The notes beneath the pieces are model-generated. The model was not told where the DNA came from. It searched no databases and was given only the letters and a program-made list of their open reading frames with translations. From NCBI RefSeq assembly GCF_965118895.1, contig NZ_CBCPJJ010000023.1, positions 1 through 64,000 of the forward strand: a DNA stretch of 64,000 nt, read 5' to 3'. A program made the position numbers and the translations under genes. Positions 18,678 to 27,624 of this stretch are shown here, piece after piece (the stretch's first letter is position 1; every line of letters starts with the position of its first letter). The stretch is from Rahnella inusitata_A. Its GTDB lineage: Bacteria; Pseudomonadota; Gammaproteobacteria; Enterobacterales; Enterobacteriaceae.

Positions 18678-19822
18678 CGGCTTGCCAGCTCCATTACGGC
18701 CTGAGCGGCCTGCTCGTCAGCATCACGGCGGATGCTTTCGTGCAATTCCAGAAAAGTATTACGCAGTTCCTGGCTCTTCTCACCGCCGGCCAGCAAAGGT
18801 AGCAGCGCAGCGGAAAGTTTATCCGGCACGCATTCAGTTTGTAGCAGCTCAGTGACAATTTCACGTCGGGCAAGCAGGTTGGGCAATGAAACGTAGGGCG
18901 TTTTCACCAGACGCTCTGCGAGCCAGAAGGTAAACGGCTTCATGCGGTAACCTACCACCATCGGGCATTTCGCCAGCATACACTCGAGCGCTGCCGTACC
19001 GGACGCCAGTAGCGCGGCATCGCTGGCGATCATCGCTTCGCGCCCTTTGCCATCGAGCAAGTGCGCAGGAAGGTCTGGTGCAATTTCAGCTTTGATGCGT
19101 TCGAACTGCTCACGACGTTTGGCATTCACCAACGGCACAACGATGTGCAAATCAGGATACGTCTGCCTCAGTTGCAGCGCCGTTCTTAGGAAATCAGCAC
19201 TGAGCATTTCTACTTCCGCATGACGACTTCCCGGCAGTAGAGCCAGACAATGCACGTCATCAGGAATGCCCAAAGACACGCGGGCAGCCTGTTTGTCCGG
19301 ATGCAGCGGCATCGCATCAGCCATCGTGTGGCCGATGAAACGGCAAGGTACGTTGAATTTATCGTAGAACGCTTTTTCAAAAGGCAGAAACGCCAGGACC
19401 AGATCGGTGGCTTTACCAATTTTGAAAACGCGTTTTTGTCGCCATGCCCAGACGGACGGACTGACGTAGTGGATGGTGCGGATACCGCGCTGCTTCAGAC
19501 GACCTTCGAGCGTGATGTTAAAATCAGGGGCGTCGATGCCCACAAACACATCAGGCTTAAGTTCGCTGAAACGTTGGGTCAAATCTTTGCGGATTTTCAA
19601 CAAGCGTGGCAGACGCTCTAATACTTCCACCACGCCCATTACCGCCAGCTCTTCCATTTCGTACCAGGTTTCACACCCTTCCGCCTGCATCAGCGGCCCC
19701 GCGACGCCCACAAAGCGTGCGTCCGGATGGTGCTTCTTCAGGGCTCGAATCAGCCCGGCGCCAAGAATGTCACCGGACGTTTCACCGGCCACCAGGCCAA
19801 TTGTCAGAACAGGCTTTTGCAT
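18674..19822 (-). CDS. lpxB: Lipid-A-disaccharide synthase
   Basis: LpxB is a GT19 glycosyltransferase at the inner-membrane surface that joins UDP-2,3-diacylglucosamine and lipid X to make the lipid A disaccharide. At 382 residues it has the family length, with the N-terminal VAGETSGDILGAGLI motif and the nucleotide-binding LLPGSRHAEVEM segment. It sits between lpxA (18-base gap) and rnhB (4-base overlap) in the conserved order. Confidence 0.98.
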   Translation of the reverse strand: MQKPVLTIGLVAGETSGDILGAGLIRALKKHHPDARFVGVAGPLMQAEGCETWYEMEELAVMGVVEVLERLPRLLKIRKDLTQRFSELKPDVFVGIDAPDFNITLEGRLKQRGIRTIHYVSPSVWAWRQKRVFKIGKATDLVLAFLPFEKAFYDKFNVPCRFIGHTMADAMPLHPDKQAARVSLGIPDDVHCLALLPGSRHAEVEMLSADFLRTALQLRQTYPDLHIVVPLVNAKRREQFERIKAEIAPDLPAHLLDGKGREAMIASDAALLASGTAALECMLAKCPMVVGYRMKPFTFWLAERLVKTPYVSLPNLLARREIVTELLQTECVPDKLSAALLPLLAGGEKSQELRNTFLELHESIRRDADEQAAQAVMELASR

Positions 19823-19840
19823 TATTTTCCGTAGCGCAGA

Positions 19841-20629
19841 TCAGCGAATAATACCGCGGGTTGAGCGGCTGAAGAAATCACTGAAAGGTTTAGCTTTCGG
19901 GAATTCAGCGGCGATCGCAGCAATTTCCGGCTGTGCTTCTTCCAGCGTTTTGCCACTGCGATACAGTAACTTATAAGCATTACGGATAGCGTGCAGGTCT
20001 GCTTTCTCAAAACCACGACGTTTAAGTCCTTCGATGTTAATACCGAAAGGTGTCGCGTGGTTACCCTGCGCAATCACAAACGGGGGCACGTCCTGAGCAA
20101 CGCCAGAACACCCGCCAACCATGACGTGTGCACCGATGATGCAGAACTGATGCACTGCGGTCATACCGCCAATGATCGCGAAATCGTCAATCTCAACGTG
20201 GCCGCCAAGGGTCGCGTTGTTCGCCAGAATGCAGCGATTACCAATGACGCAATCGTGGGCGATATGCGCGTTAACCATTAACAGGTTATCGCTGCCCACT
20301 TTTGTCAGACTACCGCCCTGAACGGTCCCACGATGAATGGTCACGCTCTCACGAATATTGTTGCGATCGCCGACCTCAACGCGTGTTGGTTCACCGGCAT
20401 ACTTCAGATCCTGGTTAATTTCACCAATGGATACGAACTGGAAGATGCGGTTATCGCGACCAATTTTGGTCACGCCATTAAGAACTACGTGTGATTTAAG
20501 CTCAGTACCTTCGCCGATTTCCACTTGGGAACCGACATAGCAGAAAGGACCGATATGAACACCAGCACCGATAACGGCGCCTTCTTCAACAATAGCGCTT
20601 GGATGTATAAAGGCGGTTTTGTCTATCAT
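19841..20629 (-). CDS. lpxA: UDP-N-acetylglucosamine O-acyltransferase
   Basis: LpxA performs the first acylation of lipid A synthesis. The 262 residues form a left-handed beta-helix of hexapeptide repeats, followed by a C-terminal helical domain. The catalytic His lies in the segment MVNAHIAHDCVIGN (HIAHD). Length equals the E. coli protein. It starts 3 bases after the fabZ stop. Confidence 0.98.
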   Translation of the reverse strand: MIDKTAFIHPSAIVEEGAVIGAGVHIGPFCYVGSQVEIGEGTELKSHVVLNGVTKIGRDNRIFQFVSIGEINQDLKYAGEPTRVEVGDRNNIRESVTIHRGTVQGGSLTKVGSDNLLMVNAHIAHDCVIGNRCILANNATLGGHVEIDDFAIIGGMTAVHQFCIIGAHVMVGGCSGVAQDVPPFVIAQGNHATPFGINIEGLKRRGFEKADLHAIRNAYKLLYRSGKTLEEAQPEIAAIAAEFPKAKPFSDFFSRSTRGIIR

Positions 20630-20632
20630 GTA

Positions 20633-21088
20633 TTAAGACTCCCGGCGACGGGCGCACATCATTGATGCCTCGCAAGCAATCTCACCATCTACTTTTGCGA
20701 CACCTTTAAAACGAGCAACACCACGACGCTCTTTAATGAATTCAACTTCCAGAATCATCTGGTCACCCGGCAACACCGGACGTTTGAAGCGTGCATCATC
20801 AATTGCTGCAAAATAATACAGCTCGCCCGGTTCCAGTTTTCCAACGCTTTTAAACGCCAAAATACCGGTGGCCTGTGCCATGGCTTCCAGAATCAGAACA
20901 CCTGGAAAAATCGGCTTGCCTGGGAAATGCCCCTGGAAAAACGGTTCGTTAAAGGAAACGTTTTTCACTGCGCGCAAAAATTTCCCTTTCTCAAAATCCA
21001 ACACGCGGTCAACCAGCAAAAACGGGTAGCGGTGTGGCAGTAAATCCAGTATCTCTTCAATACGCAGAGTATGAGTGTCAGTAGTCAA
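20633..21088 (-). CDS. fabZ: 3-hydroxyacyl-ACP dehydratase FabZ
   Basis: FabZ dehydrates beta-hydroxyacyl-ACP in fatty-acid elongation and competes with LpxA for hydroxymyristoyl-ACP, so its place beside lpxA is meaningful. I start at TTG 21088 (TTGACTACTGACACTCATAC), with AGGAAGAG just upstream; this gives 151 residues, the E. coli length. The hot-dog fold motif HFPGKPIFPGVLILEAMAQ carries the catalytic His and Glu. Upstream in-frame codons to 21130 lie beside a terminator-like hairpin and are unlikely to be coding. Confidence 0.95.
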   Translation of the reverse strand: MTTDTHTLRIEEILDLLPHRYPFLLVDRVLDFEKGKFLRAVKNVSFNEPFFQGHFPGKPIFPGVLILEAMAQATGILAFKSVGKLEPGELYYFAAIDDARFKRPVLPGDQMILEVEFIKERRGVARFKGVAKVDGEIACEASMMCARRRES

Positions 21089-21123
21089 AATACTCTTCCT
21101 GTCTATAAAAACTGATGGCATCA

Positions 21124-21169
21124 AAAACACGGCCTGCCAGACCCCAAAAAAAGGTCATCAGGCAGGCCG
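21124..21169 (-). terminator. Terminator-like hairpin between lpxD and fabZ
   Basis: CGGCCTGCC (21161-21169 on the minus strand) pairs with GGCAGGCCG (21130-21138), with an inner GACC/GGTC helix and a T7 loop, and is followed on the minus strand by TGTTTTTGA. This has intrinsic-terminator form inside a gene series expected to be co-transcribed. It may act as a partial terminator. Confidence 0.6.
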
Positions 21170-21234
21170 CAAATAGGAACGAATGCCGCAGGTTCACCCG
21201 TAAAGGGAACACATTGCAGCACCGTAAGTGGTAA

Positions 21235-22257
21235 TTAGTCTTTTTCGATTTTACGCTCGACAGCTTTCAAGCGCTTATTCATCTCGTCAATATTCATTAC
21301 CAATGCAGCCGTCTTACGCCAAACTTTATTCGGTTGTAACGGAATACCGGAGGAGTATACCCCAGGTTCGGTGATTGGTCGCATTACCATTCCCATTCCT
21401 GTCACCACGGCCTGGTCACAAATCTCCATGTGACCATTGATAACACTGGCTCCGCCTATCTGGCAGTAACGTCCGATTTTCAGACTACCGGCCATAATTA
21501 CGCCGCCAGCAACGGCCGTATTGTCTCCAATCACGACGTTGTGTGCAATCTGACATTGATTATCAATGATGACGCCGTTGCTGATAATAGTGTCATCCAG
21601 CGCACCGCGGTCAATGGTGGTACAAGCACCAATCTCAACGCGATCACCAATAATCACGGTGCCCAGCTGTGGGATTTTAATCCAGTTACCACGTTCGTTT
21701 GCGTAACCAAAACCGTCAGCACCGATCACCGTACCTGACTGAATCAGGCACTGCTCGCCAATCTCAACGCGATGATAAATAGAAACATTGGCCCAGATAC
21801 GGGTACCTGCTCCTATTTTAGCTTCTTTACCGATAAAACAACCTGCGCCAACGATAACGTTATCGCCCAACACAACGCCTGATTCGATAACTGCATTAGC
21901 GCCAACCGAGACATTCTTACCTAAAGAAGCACTTTCAGAAATCACCGCACTCGCAGCAATATCTTGTGCCGGTGCCGGCGTGGTATCCAGCAGTTGCGCC
22001 ATACGCGCATAGGTCAGGTAAGGGTTTTTAACCACTAGTGCCGCTGTAGGGCAAAATGGCAGATCCGCTTCCGTCAACACTACGGCGCCTGCACTGCAGG
22101 AGGCCAACTGTTCACGGTAACGGCTGTTTGATAAAAACGTGATTTGCTCAGAGTGTGCGGAATGCATTGAAGCAACGCCGGTGATGGCAATTTCGCCATC
22201 ACCGTGCAATTGTGCATCCAACTGCTGTGCGAGATCAGCCAGTCGAATTGAAGACAT
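21235..22257 (-). CDS. lpxD: UDP-3-O-acylglucosamine N-acyltransferase
   Basis: LpxD adds the N-linked hydroxymyristoyl chain, the third step of lipid A synthesis. The 340-residue protein has an N-terminal uridine-binding domain, a long hexapeptide-repeat beta-helix (about residues 100-310) with the catalytic His in QIAHNVVIGDN, and a C-terminal helix. It starts 2 bases after the skp stop. A 146-base gap with a hairpin separates it from fabZ. Confidence 0.98.
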   Translation of the reverse strand: MSSIRLADLAQQLDAQLHGDGEIAITGVASMHSAHSEQITFLSNSRYREQLASCSAGAVVLTEADLPFCPTAALVVKNPYLTYARMAQLLDTTPAPAQDIAASAVISESASLGKNVSVGANAVIESGVVLGDNVIVGAGCFIGKEAKIGAGTRIWANVSIYHRVEIGEQCLIQSGTVIGADGFGYANERGNWIKIPQLGTVIIGDRVEIGACTTIDRGALDDTIISNGVIIDNQCQIAHNVVIGDNTAVAGGVIMAGSLKIGRYCQIGGASVINGHMEICDQAVVTGMGMVMRPITEPGVYSSGIPLQPNKVWRKTAALVMNIDEMNKRLKAVERKIEKD

Positions 22258-22259
22258 GT

Positions 22260-22757
22260 TTATTTAACCTGTTTCAGCACATCAGCAGTAATATCTTTGT
22301 CATTGCTTGCATACGCGATTGCATTTGCATCAATAACAACATCATAACCTTCTTTGCTTGCAACAGATTTCACAGCGTCCTGAATACGGCTCAGGATTTT
22401 GTTACGTTCTTCGCCCTGACGACGACGGTTGTCTTGCTCAAACTGCTGCGCTTTAGCGGAGAACGCTTCACGCTGAGCCATCACGTCTTTTTCAAGTTTA
22501 GAACGATCGCTGGCTTTCATGGTTGAGCCATCGCGTTGCAGACGTTGCATTTTTGTTTGCAGATCACGTTCCTGAGATTGCAAATCACTTGCACGGCTTT
22601 TGAACTCATTTTCGAGTTGTTTGGCCACAGCTTCACGCGCTGGCATCTGTTGGAAAATGCTAGCGACGTTAACGATAGCAATTTTGTCAGCAGCCTGAAC
22701 GCTAGCTGAAGAAGCCATAACTAAACCGAGGCCTGCGGCATATAACCACTTTTTCAC
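22260..22757 (-). CDS. skp: Periplasmic chaperone Skp (OmpH)
   Basis: Skp is a trimeric jellyfish-shaped chaperone that carries unfolded outer-membrane proteins to the BAM complex. The 165-residue product has a signal peptide cleaved near ASSASVQA-AD, and long charged alpha-helical tentacles (about residues 45-130) rich in Lys, Arg, Gln and Glu. It lies between bamA, whose product is its client-receiving partner, and lpxD. Confidence 0.97.
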   Translation of the reverse strand: MKKWLYAAGLGLVMASSASVQAADKIAIVNVASIFQQMPAREAVAKQLENEFKSRASDLQSQERDLQTKMQRLQRDGSTMKASDRSKLEKDVMAQREAFSAKAQQFEQDNRRRQGEERNKILSRIQDAVKSVASKEGYDVVIDANAIAYASNDKDITADVLKQVK

Positions 22758-22812
22758 TATAAACTCCTTCCATCACCCGTTTGTGCCATCTGGCACAGTA
22801 AATTACACAAAA

Positions 22813-22872
22813 CGCCTGACTTTAAAACGATACACGGGCCGAAACCCGTGTATCCAGTTCCGCAATCAGGCG
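22813..22872 (-). other. Nested hairpins in the bamA-skp gap
   Basis: GATACACGGG (22829-22838) pairs perfectly with CCCGTGTATC (22845-22854), and an outer helix CGCCTGA (22813-22819) / TCAGGCG (22866-22872) encloses it. On the minus strand the inner hairpin is followed by GTTTTAAAG. A further small hairpin TGTGCC-ATCT-GGCACA is at 22782-22797. It may be a partial terminator or an mRNA-stabilising element. Confidence 0.55.
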
Positions 22873-22911
22873 ATTGCGATTCTGCTGAATAACTCTTGTT
22901 CAGGCAGGCCG

Positions 22912-25332
22912 TTACCAGGTTTTACCAATGTTAAACTGGAACTGCTCTGCTTTATCGCCTTCGTATTTCTTAACTGGTTGTGCGTATGAGAAGACCAATG
23001 GCCCCAGCGGAGACATCCACTGCAACGCAAGACCTGAAGAAACACGAATGTTGCCTGGTTTACTGTAATCAGGCACACCGGCAGCCATAGTCTGCGGGGT
23101 GTTTTCCCAACCTGTATCCCAGACAGTACCGCTATCCACGAACAGGGAAGTACGCAATGAGTTAGCGTATTTTTCGCTAACGAACGGAGTTGGAACAATC
23201 AGTTCTGCACTCAGTACTGCCATTGCATTACCGCCCACCGCATCATCCGAATTATCGATCGGACAACCGCTGTACGAGGTATTAGCCGTAGTACATTTGT
23301 AATACGCTGCTTTTGGACCAATGGTGTTCGACTGGAAACCACGAACACTGCTTGAACCACCGGCATAGAAGTTATCGTAGAACGGTACTTCTTTACCGCC
23401 CAGACCATCCGCATAACCTGCACGCGCGCGGCCCATCAGTACCCAATCACGATCCTGATTCAGCGGCATATAGCTGGTTGAATCGAAAGTGATTTTGTAA
23501 TATTCGTTATCAGAACCCGGAACGGTGACTTTACCGTTCAGGCTGGCTTTGGTCCCTGACGTAGGGAAGTAGCCACGGTCGAGGTTGTTATACCCCCAAC
23601 CAAGGTTCACGAAGAAGTCATCAGCACTGAAATCTGCATCAGCGTTGTCGCTGGTGGTGACCGCAGGTTTAAGGCCCACTGAATTCAGATAACGGAACAT
23701 GGCGATCTGAGGTTCCATATTGGACAGATCGTTATGTACGTAATCCAGACCCAGACGCAATGAGTTGTTCTCATTGATTGGGAAACCAAGGTTGCCGCCA
23801 ATACCATAACTTCTGTTGGTATAGTCAGACAGATCCGCATTATCCGCTTTAAAATCATTATAGAAGATACGGCCGCCCAGACTTACACCGTCAACGGTGA
23901 AATACGGGTCAGTGATCGTGAATTCTGCATACGTCTGATAGTCGTTTTTAGTACCGCTGATGCCGACAGAGTTACCTGTACCCAACCAGTTGTCCTGCTG
24001 GACGCCGACCTGGAAGCTGACACCACTTTCTGTACCGTAGCCCACACCGAAGTTGAATGTCCCGGTGTTACGCTCTTTAACTTTATAGACCACATCAACC
24101 TGATCCGGTGTACCCGGAACGCGTTGCGTATCCACATCTACCGTTTCGAAGTAGCCAAGACGGTTCAGACGCTCTTTACCTTTATCGACCAGATCGTTAC
24201 CTAACCAGGCACCTTCCATCTGACGCATTTCACGGCGCAGAACGCTGTCTTTACTGGTGTCATTACCTTCAAAGCGGATGTGACGTACATAGAAACGGTT
24301 ACCCGCATCTACGTTGATATGCAGTTTGACGGTCTTGTCTGTATCATTAATTTCTGGCTGCGTGTTCACACGTGGATAGGCGTAGCCATAACGACCCAGC
24401 ATCTGCTTGATGTCGTTTTCCATCTTGGTGACTTTAGCGCCGTTGTACAGCTCGCCTTTATCAATCTTAGTCAAGCTTTGCACTTCTGCTGAGTGACCGG
24501 CCATGCTGCCAGTGACTTCAACGCCAGAAAGTTTATATTGCTCACCTTCTGTGATGTTCAGCGTGATGTAGATGCCTTTTTTGTCCGGCGTCAGGCTGAC
24601 CTGCGTCGAATCAATGTTGAAACGGGCGTAACCGCGATCCAGATAGAAGCTACGCAGGGTTTCAAGGTCACCCGCCAGTTTCTGTTTCTGATATTTGCGA
24701 TCGCCAACCACGTTCCACCATGGCACTTCATCACGAAGCTGGAAATGTGAAATCAGTTCATCAGTACTGAAGGCGTGGTTACCTACGATGTTGATCTGCT
24801 GAATTTTGGCAGAAACACCCTCGGTAAAGACTAATTTCAGGTCGACACGGTTACGTGGCAAAGGGGTAACAACCGCTTTTACCGACGCACTGTATTTTCC
24901 GACGCTGTAATAGAAGTCTTCCAGACCTTTCTCGATACTGCCGATTGTTGTACGGTCAAGCGCTTCGCCAACACGGACGCCAGAGGCCTCCAGGTTTTGT
25001 TTAAGCATGTCATCTTTCACCGATTTGTTACCGGAGAAAGTGATGCTGGCAATCGTTGGACGTTCCTTAACCTGAACAATCAGAGAATCGCCATCGCGCA
25101 GGACGCGAACGTCCTCAAAGTTGCCAGTGGCAAACAATGCACGAATGGTATTACTGATGTCATCGTCAGTCACCGTATCACCGACGCGAACCGGCATATT
25201 GAGTAACGCCGCACCGACGGCAACTCGCTGCAGGCCTTCGAAATGAATATCTTTCACTACGAAACCGTCTGCACCGTATACGGTGGCGCTGCCAAACAGC
25301 AGCGACGCTATGAGCAACTTTTTGATCGCCAT
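22912..25332 (-). CDS. bamA: Outer membrane protein assembly factor BamA
   Basis: BamA is the central Omp85 subunit that inserts beta-barrel proteins into the outer membrane. The 806-residue precursor has a signal peptide (cleavage after SATVYGA), five POTRA domains (about residues 21-420) and a 16-stranded barrel carrying the conserved VRGFQ motif of loop 6 (GGSSSVRGFQSN). It ends in the aromatic C-terminal signature of barrel proteins (NIGKTW). It lies between rseP and skp, as in E. coli. Confidence 0.99.
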   Translation of the reverse strand: MAIKKLLIASLLFGSATVYGADGFVVKDIHFEGLQRVAVGAALLNMPVRVGDTVTDDDISNTIRALFATGNFEDVRVLRDGDSLIVQVKERPTIASITFSGNKSVKDDMLKQNLEASGVRVGEALDRTTIGSIEKGLEDFYYSVGKYSASVKAVVTPLPRNRVDLKLVFTEGVSAKIQQINIVGNHAFSTDELISHFQLRDEVPWWNVVGDRKYQKQKLAGDLETLRSFYLDRGYARFNIDSTQVSLTPDKKGIYITLNITEGEQYKLSGVEVTGSMAGHSAEVQSLTKIDKGELYNGAKVTKMENDIKQMLGRYGYAYPRVNTQPEINDTDKTVKLHINVDAGNRFYVRHIRFEGNDTSKDSVLRREMRQMEGAWLGNDLVDKGKERLNRLGYFETVDVDTQRVPGTPDQVDVVYKVKERNTGTFNFGVGYGTESGVSFQVGVQQDNWLGTGNSVGISGTKNDYQTYAEFTITDPYFTVDGVSLGGRIFYNDFKADNADLSDYTNRSYGIGGNLGFPINENNSLRLGLDYVHNDLSNMEPQIAMFRYLNSVGLKPAVTTSDNADADFSADDFFVNLGWGYNNLDRGYFPTSGTKASLNGKVTVPGSDNEYYKITFDSTSYMPLNQDRDWVLMGRARAGYADGLGGKEVPFYDNFYAGGSSSVRGFQSNTIGPKAAYYKCTTANTSYSGCPIDNSDDAVGGNAMAVLSAELIVPTPFVSEKYANSLRTSLFVDSGTVWDTGWENTPQTMAAGVPDYSKPGNIRVSSGLALQWMSPLGPLVFSYAQPVKKYEGDKAEQFQFNIGKTW

Positions 25333-25368
25333 CGTTGTTATGCGTTCTTCCTAACCTAATCTCCAGCC

Positions 25369-26724
25369 TTAAAGACGGGAGAAATCATTGAAAAGTGCAA
25401 GCCCCATTACCAGGAACAGCAATACCGCACCGACCTGATAACTGAAGTTTTGAACTCGCTCGGAAACTGGACCACCTTTTAGTTTTTCTATTGCCAGAAA
25501 AACCAAGTGTCCACCATCTAATATCGGTAATGGGAACAGGTTTACGATACCGAGATTGACGCTGATAAGCGCCAAAAACGTCAGGTACGACACTAAACCA
25601 TATTCTGCTGACATTCCTGCGCCCTGTGCGATGGAAATTGGGCCACTCAGATTGTTCAGCTTCACATCACCGGTAAACAATTTGCCCAGCATGTTGACTG
25701 TAAGCTTCATCAGTTGCCAGGTTTTATCACCCGCCTCATATAAAGCGACAAACGGACCATACTGACGAACTGTCTTGTACTCTTCAGGCAACGGTATGAC
25801 TTTGGGAACCACCCCGGCAAAACCTTGTACAATACCTTTACCCAACGTCCGACTTTCCGGTGTCAGGGTCAATGCCAGAGCCTCGCCATTACGCTCAATG
25901 TCTAACGCAATGGGCTTACCCGGATTATCGCGAACCTGTAACGTAAAATCACGCCAGCTCGCCAAAACCTGACCGTCAACTTTAACGATCCGATCGCCCG
26001 CTTGCAAACCTGCCTTTTGAGCGGCGGAGGCTGATTGCACCTCAGATAATACGGGTTCTGCCTGCGGACCACGCGGAATAATCCCCAACGCGACCACCGG
26101 ATCTTGCGTTTCAGGATCAAACGACCATTCACGCAAATCGACAACTTTTTCAATTATCGTTGATGAGCCTAACTCGGCTACCCCGAGCGTCATTTGGCTA
26201 TTGCCAATTTCACCCATCAACGACATTCGAATTGAATCCCAATCAGGCGTTTCGATACCGCCAATAGACTTAAGTTCCATCCCTGGCAAAACTTTGGCTT
26301 GCGCGGCAATGGATTGAGGCATGATTTCGGCCACTACAGGCCGTACTGTTGGTACACCAACAATAAAAATGATCCAGTAAGCAAAAACCGCAAAGATAAA
26401 ATTGGCTATCGGACCCGCGCTGATAATTGCGGCACGCTGCCAGACAGTCTTACTGTTGAAAGTAAGATTTTTTAGCTCAGGCGGTACGGTTTCTAAACGC
26501 TCATCGAGCATTTTGACGTAACCGCCGAGGGGGATGATAGCAAGGACATATTCAGTGCCGCGGCTGTCGGTTCGACGCCATAGCGCACGACCGAAACCTA
26601 CGGAAAACCGCTCAACGCGTACGCCACAGCGACGAGCAACCCAGAAATGGCCGAACTCGTGCACGGTGATAAGCACCCCCAATGCAACGATAAAGGCGGC
26701 CAGGCTCCAGAGTATGTTCATCAT
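25369..26724 (-). CDS. rseP: Site-2 protease RseP
   Basis: RseP is the inner-membrane zinc protease that makes the second cut in anti-sigma factor RseA and clears signal-peptide remnants. The 451-residue product has the HEFGH zinc motif (residues 22-26), two periplasmic PDZ domains in the middle and the second metal-ligand motif in LPILDGGHLV near the end. The start may be the first or second of two consecutive ATGs (26724 or 26721). It is between cdsA and bamA. Confidence 0.98.
   Translation of the reverse strand: MMNILWSLAAFIVALGVLITVHEFGHFWVARRCGVRVERFSVGFGRALWRRTDSRGTEYVLAIIPLGGYVKMLDERLETVPPELKNLTFNSKTVWQRAAIISAGPIANFIFAVFAYWIIFIVGVPTVRPVVAEIMPQSIAAQAKVLPGMELKSIGGIETPDWDSIRMSLMGEIGNSQMTLGVAELGSSTIIEKVVDLREWSFDPETQDPVVALGIIPRGPQAEPVLSEVQSASAAQKAGLQAGDRIVKVDGQVLASWRDFTLQVRDNPGKPIALDIERNGEALALTLTPESRTLGKGIVQGFAGVVPKVIPLPEEYKTVRQYGPFVALYEAGDKTWQLMKLTVNMLGKLFTGDVKLNNLSGPISIAQGAGMSAEYGLVSYLTFLALISVNLGIVNLFPLPILDGGHLVFLAIEKLKGGPVSERVQNFSYQVGAVLLFLVMGLALFNDFSRL
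26250..26278 (-). promoter_or_regulatory. Candidate sigma-E promoter inside rseP
   Basis: On the minus strand GGAACTT (26272-26278) is followed after 16 bases by TCGAAA (26250-26255), close to the sigma-E pattern GGAACTT-N16-TCAAA. It points towards bamA. In E. coli a sigma-E promoter for bamA is reported within rseP, but I cannot confirm that this is the equivalent position. Confidence 0.35.
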
Positions 26725-26766
26725 ATGTCCAACTATTCCTTAGAAAACTTCACCGTCAGCGACGGA

Positions 26767-27615
26767 TTAATACACTAACAGCATCAGGCAGGCAAATACA
26801 GGAACCGCAGCAGTCAGGCTGTCGATACGGTCCAATATTCCACCATGCCCTGGGATCATATGACCACTGTCTTTGATCCCGGCTTCGCGTTTAAACATAC
26901 TCTCGGTCAGGTCGCCTAAGACTGAAGCCAGCGCAGCAACCACGGAACAAATCAATAATACAGACGGCTGCACGGTAAGCGGTGCATAGCGGCCAAACAG
27001 CCAGGCAATCAACGCACATGTCAGTAACCCACCGATGAACCCTTCCCAGGTTTTTCCCGGCGAAACTTTAGGTGCCAGCTTGTGCTTGCCGAGTAGCTTA
27101 CCAAACAGGTATGCACCGGAATCCGCACCCCAGACGAGTAGCATCACATATAACAGCCACCATGCGCCAGTATGAGGATTCTCAACGTAACCATATTGAC
27201 GCAGCGCGACCATGCCCCAGAAGAACGGCACTATCGTCAGTACGCCAAAAAGCACCCGCAGCACGCGCGAGTGCCGCCAGAATGCCGCTGAAACCGGATA
27301 TCCCACGACCAACACCAGCGCCACACACCACCAGGCGAGTGCAACCCATAGGGATCCACTTACCAGCGGCAACTGCGCGTTGTGATGATAGGCTGGAATG
27401 CTTAGCATCATGGCTGCCAGCAGAAAACCACAGAGAATGGCGAGCCAGATCCTCTGATTACGGCTTCCGAGACCCGCTAGTTGCCCCCACTCCCACGCCG
27501 CCAACATGCACACGATTAACGTGACAATGGCAAAACCGACAGGCGGTAATAAAAAGAGTGCAGCAATAACAATCGGTATTAAAATCAGAGCTGTGATAAT
27601 GCGATACTTCAGCAA
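26767..27615 (-). CDS. cdsA: Phosphatidate cytidylyltransferase
   Basis: CdsA makes CDP-diacylglycerol from phosphatidate and CTP in the inner membrane, the precursor of all phospholipids. The 282-residue protein has about eight hydrophobic segments and the family signature SPGKTWEGFIGGLLT and KRxxxIKDSGxxxPGHGGILDRxDS near the C-terminus. It starts 9 bases after uppS ends. Confidence 0.98.
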   Translation of the reverse strand: MLKYRIITALILIPIVIAALFLLPPVGFAIVTLIVCMLAAWEWGQLAGLGSRNQRIWLAILCGFLLAAMMLSIPAYHHNAQLPLVSGSLWVALAWWCVALVLVVGYPVSAAFWRHSRVLRVLFGVLTIVPFFWGMVALRQYGYVENPHTGAWWLLYVMLLVWGADSGAYLFGKLLGKHKLAPKVSPGKTWEGFIGGLLTCALIAWLFGRYAPLTVQPSVLLICSVVAALASVLGDLTESMFKREAGIKDSGHMIPGHGGILDRIDSLTAAVPVFACLMLLVY

Positions 27616-27624
27616 ATGTTCTCC

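Noticed and set aside
19822..20073. 83-codon minus-strand frame overlapping the 3' end of lpxA
   Set aside because: It is entirely within lpxA in another frame, and lpxA is conserved at full length.
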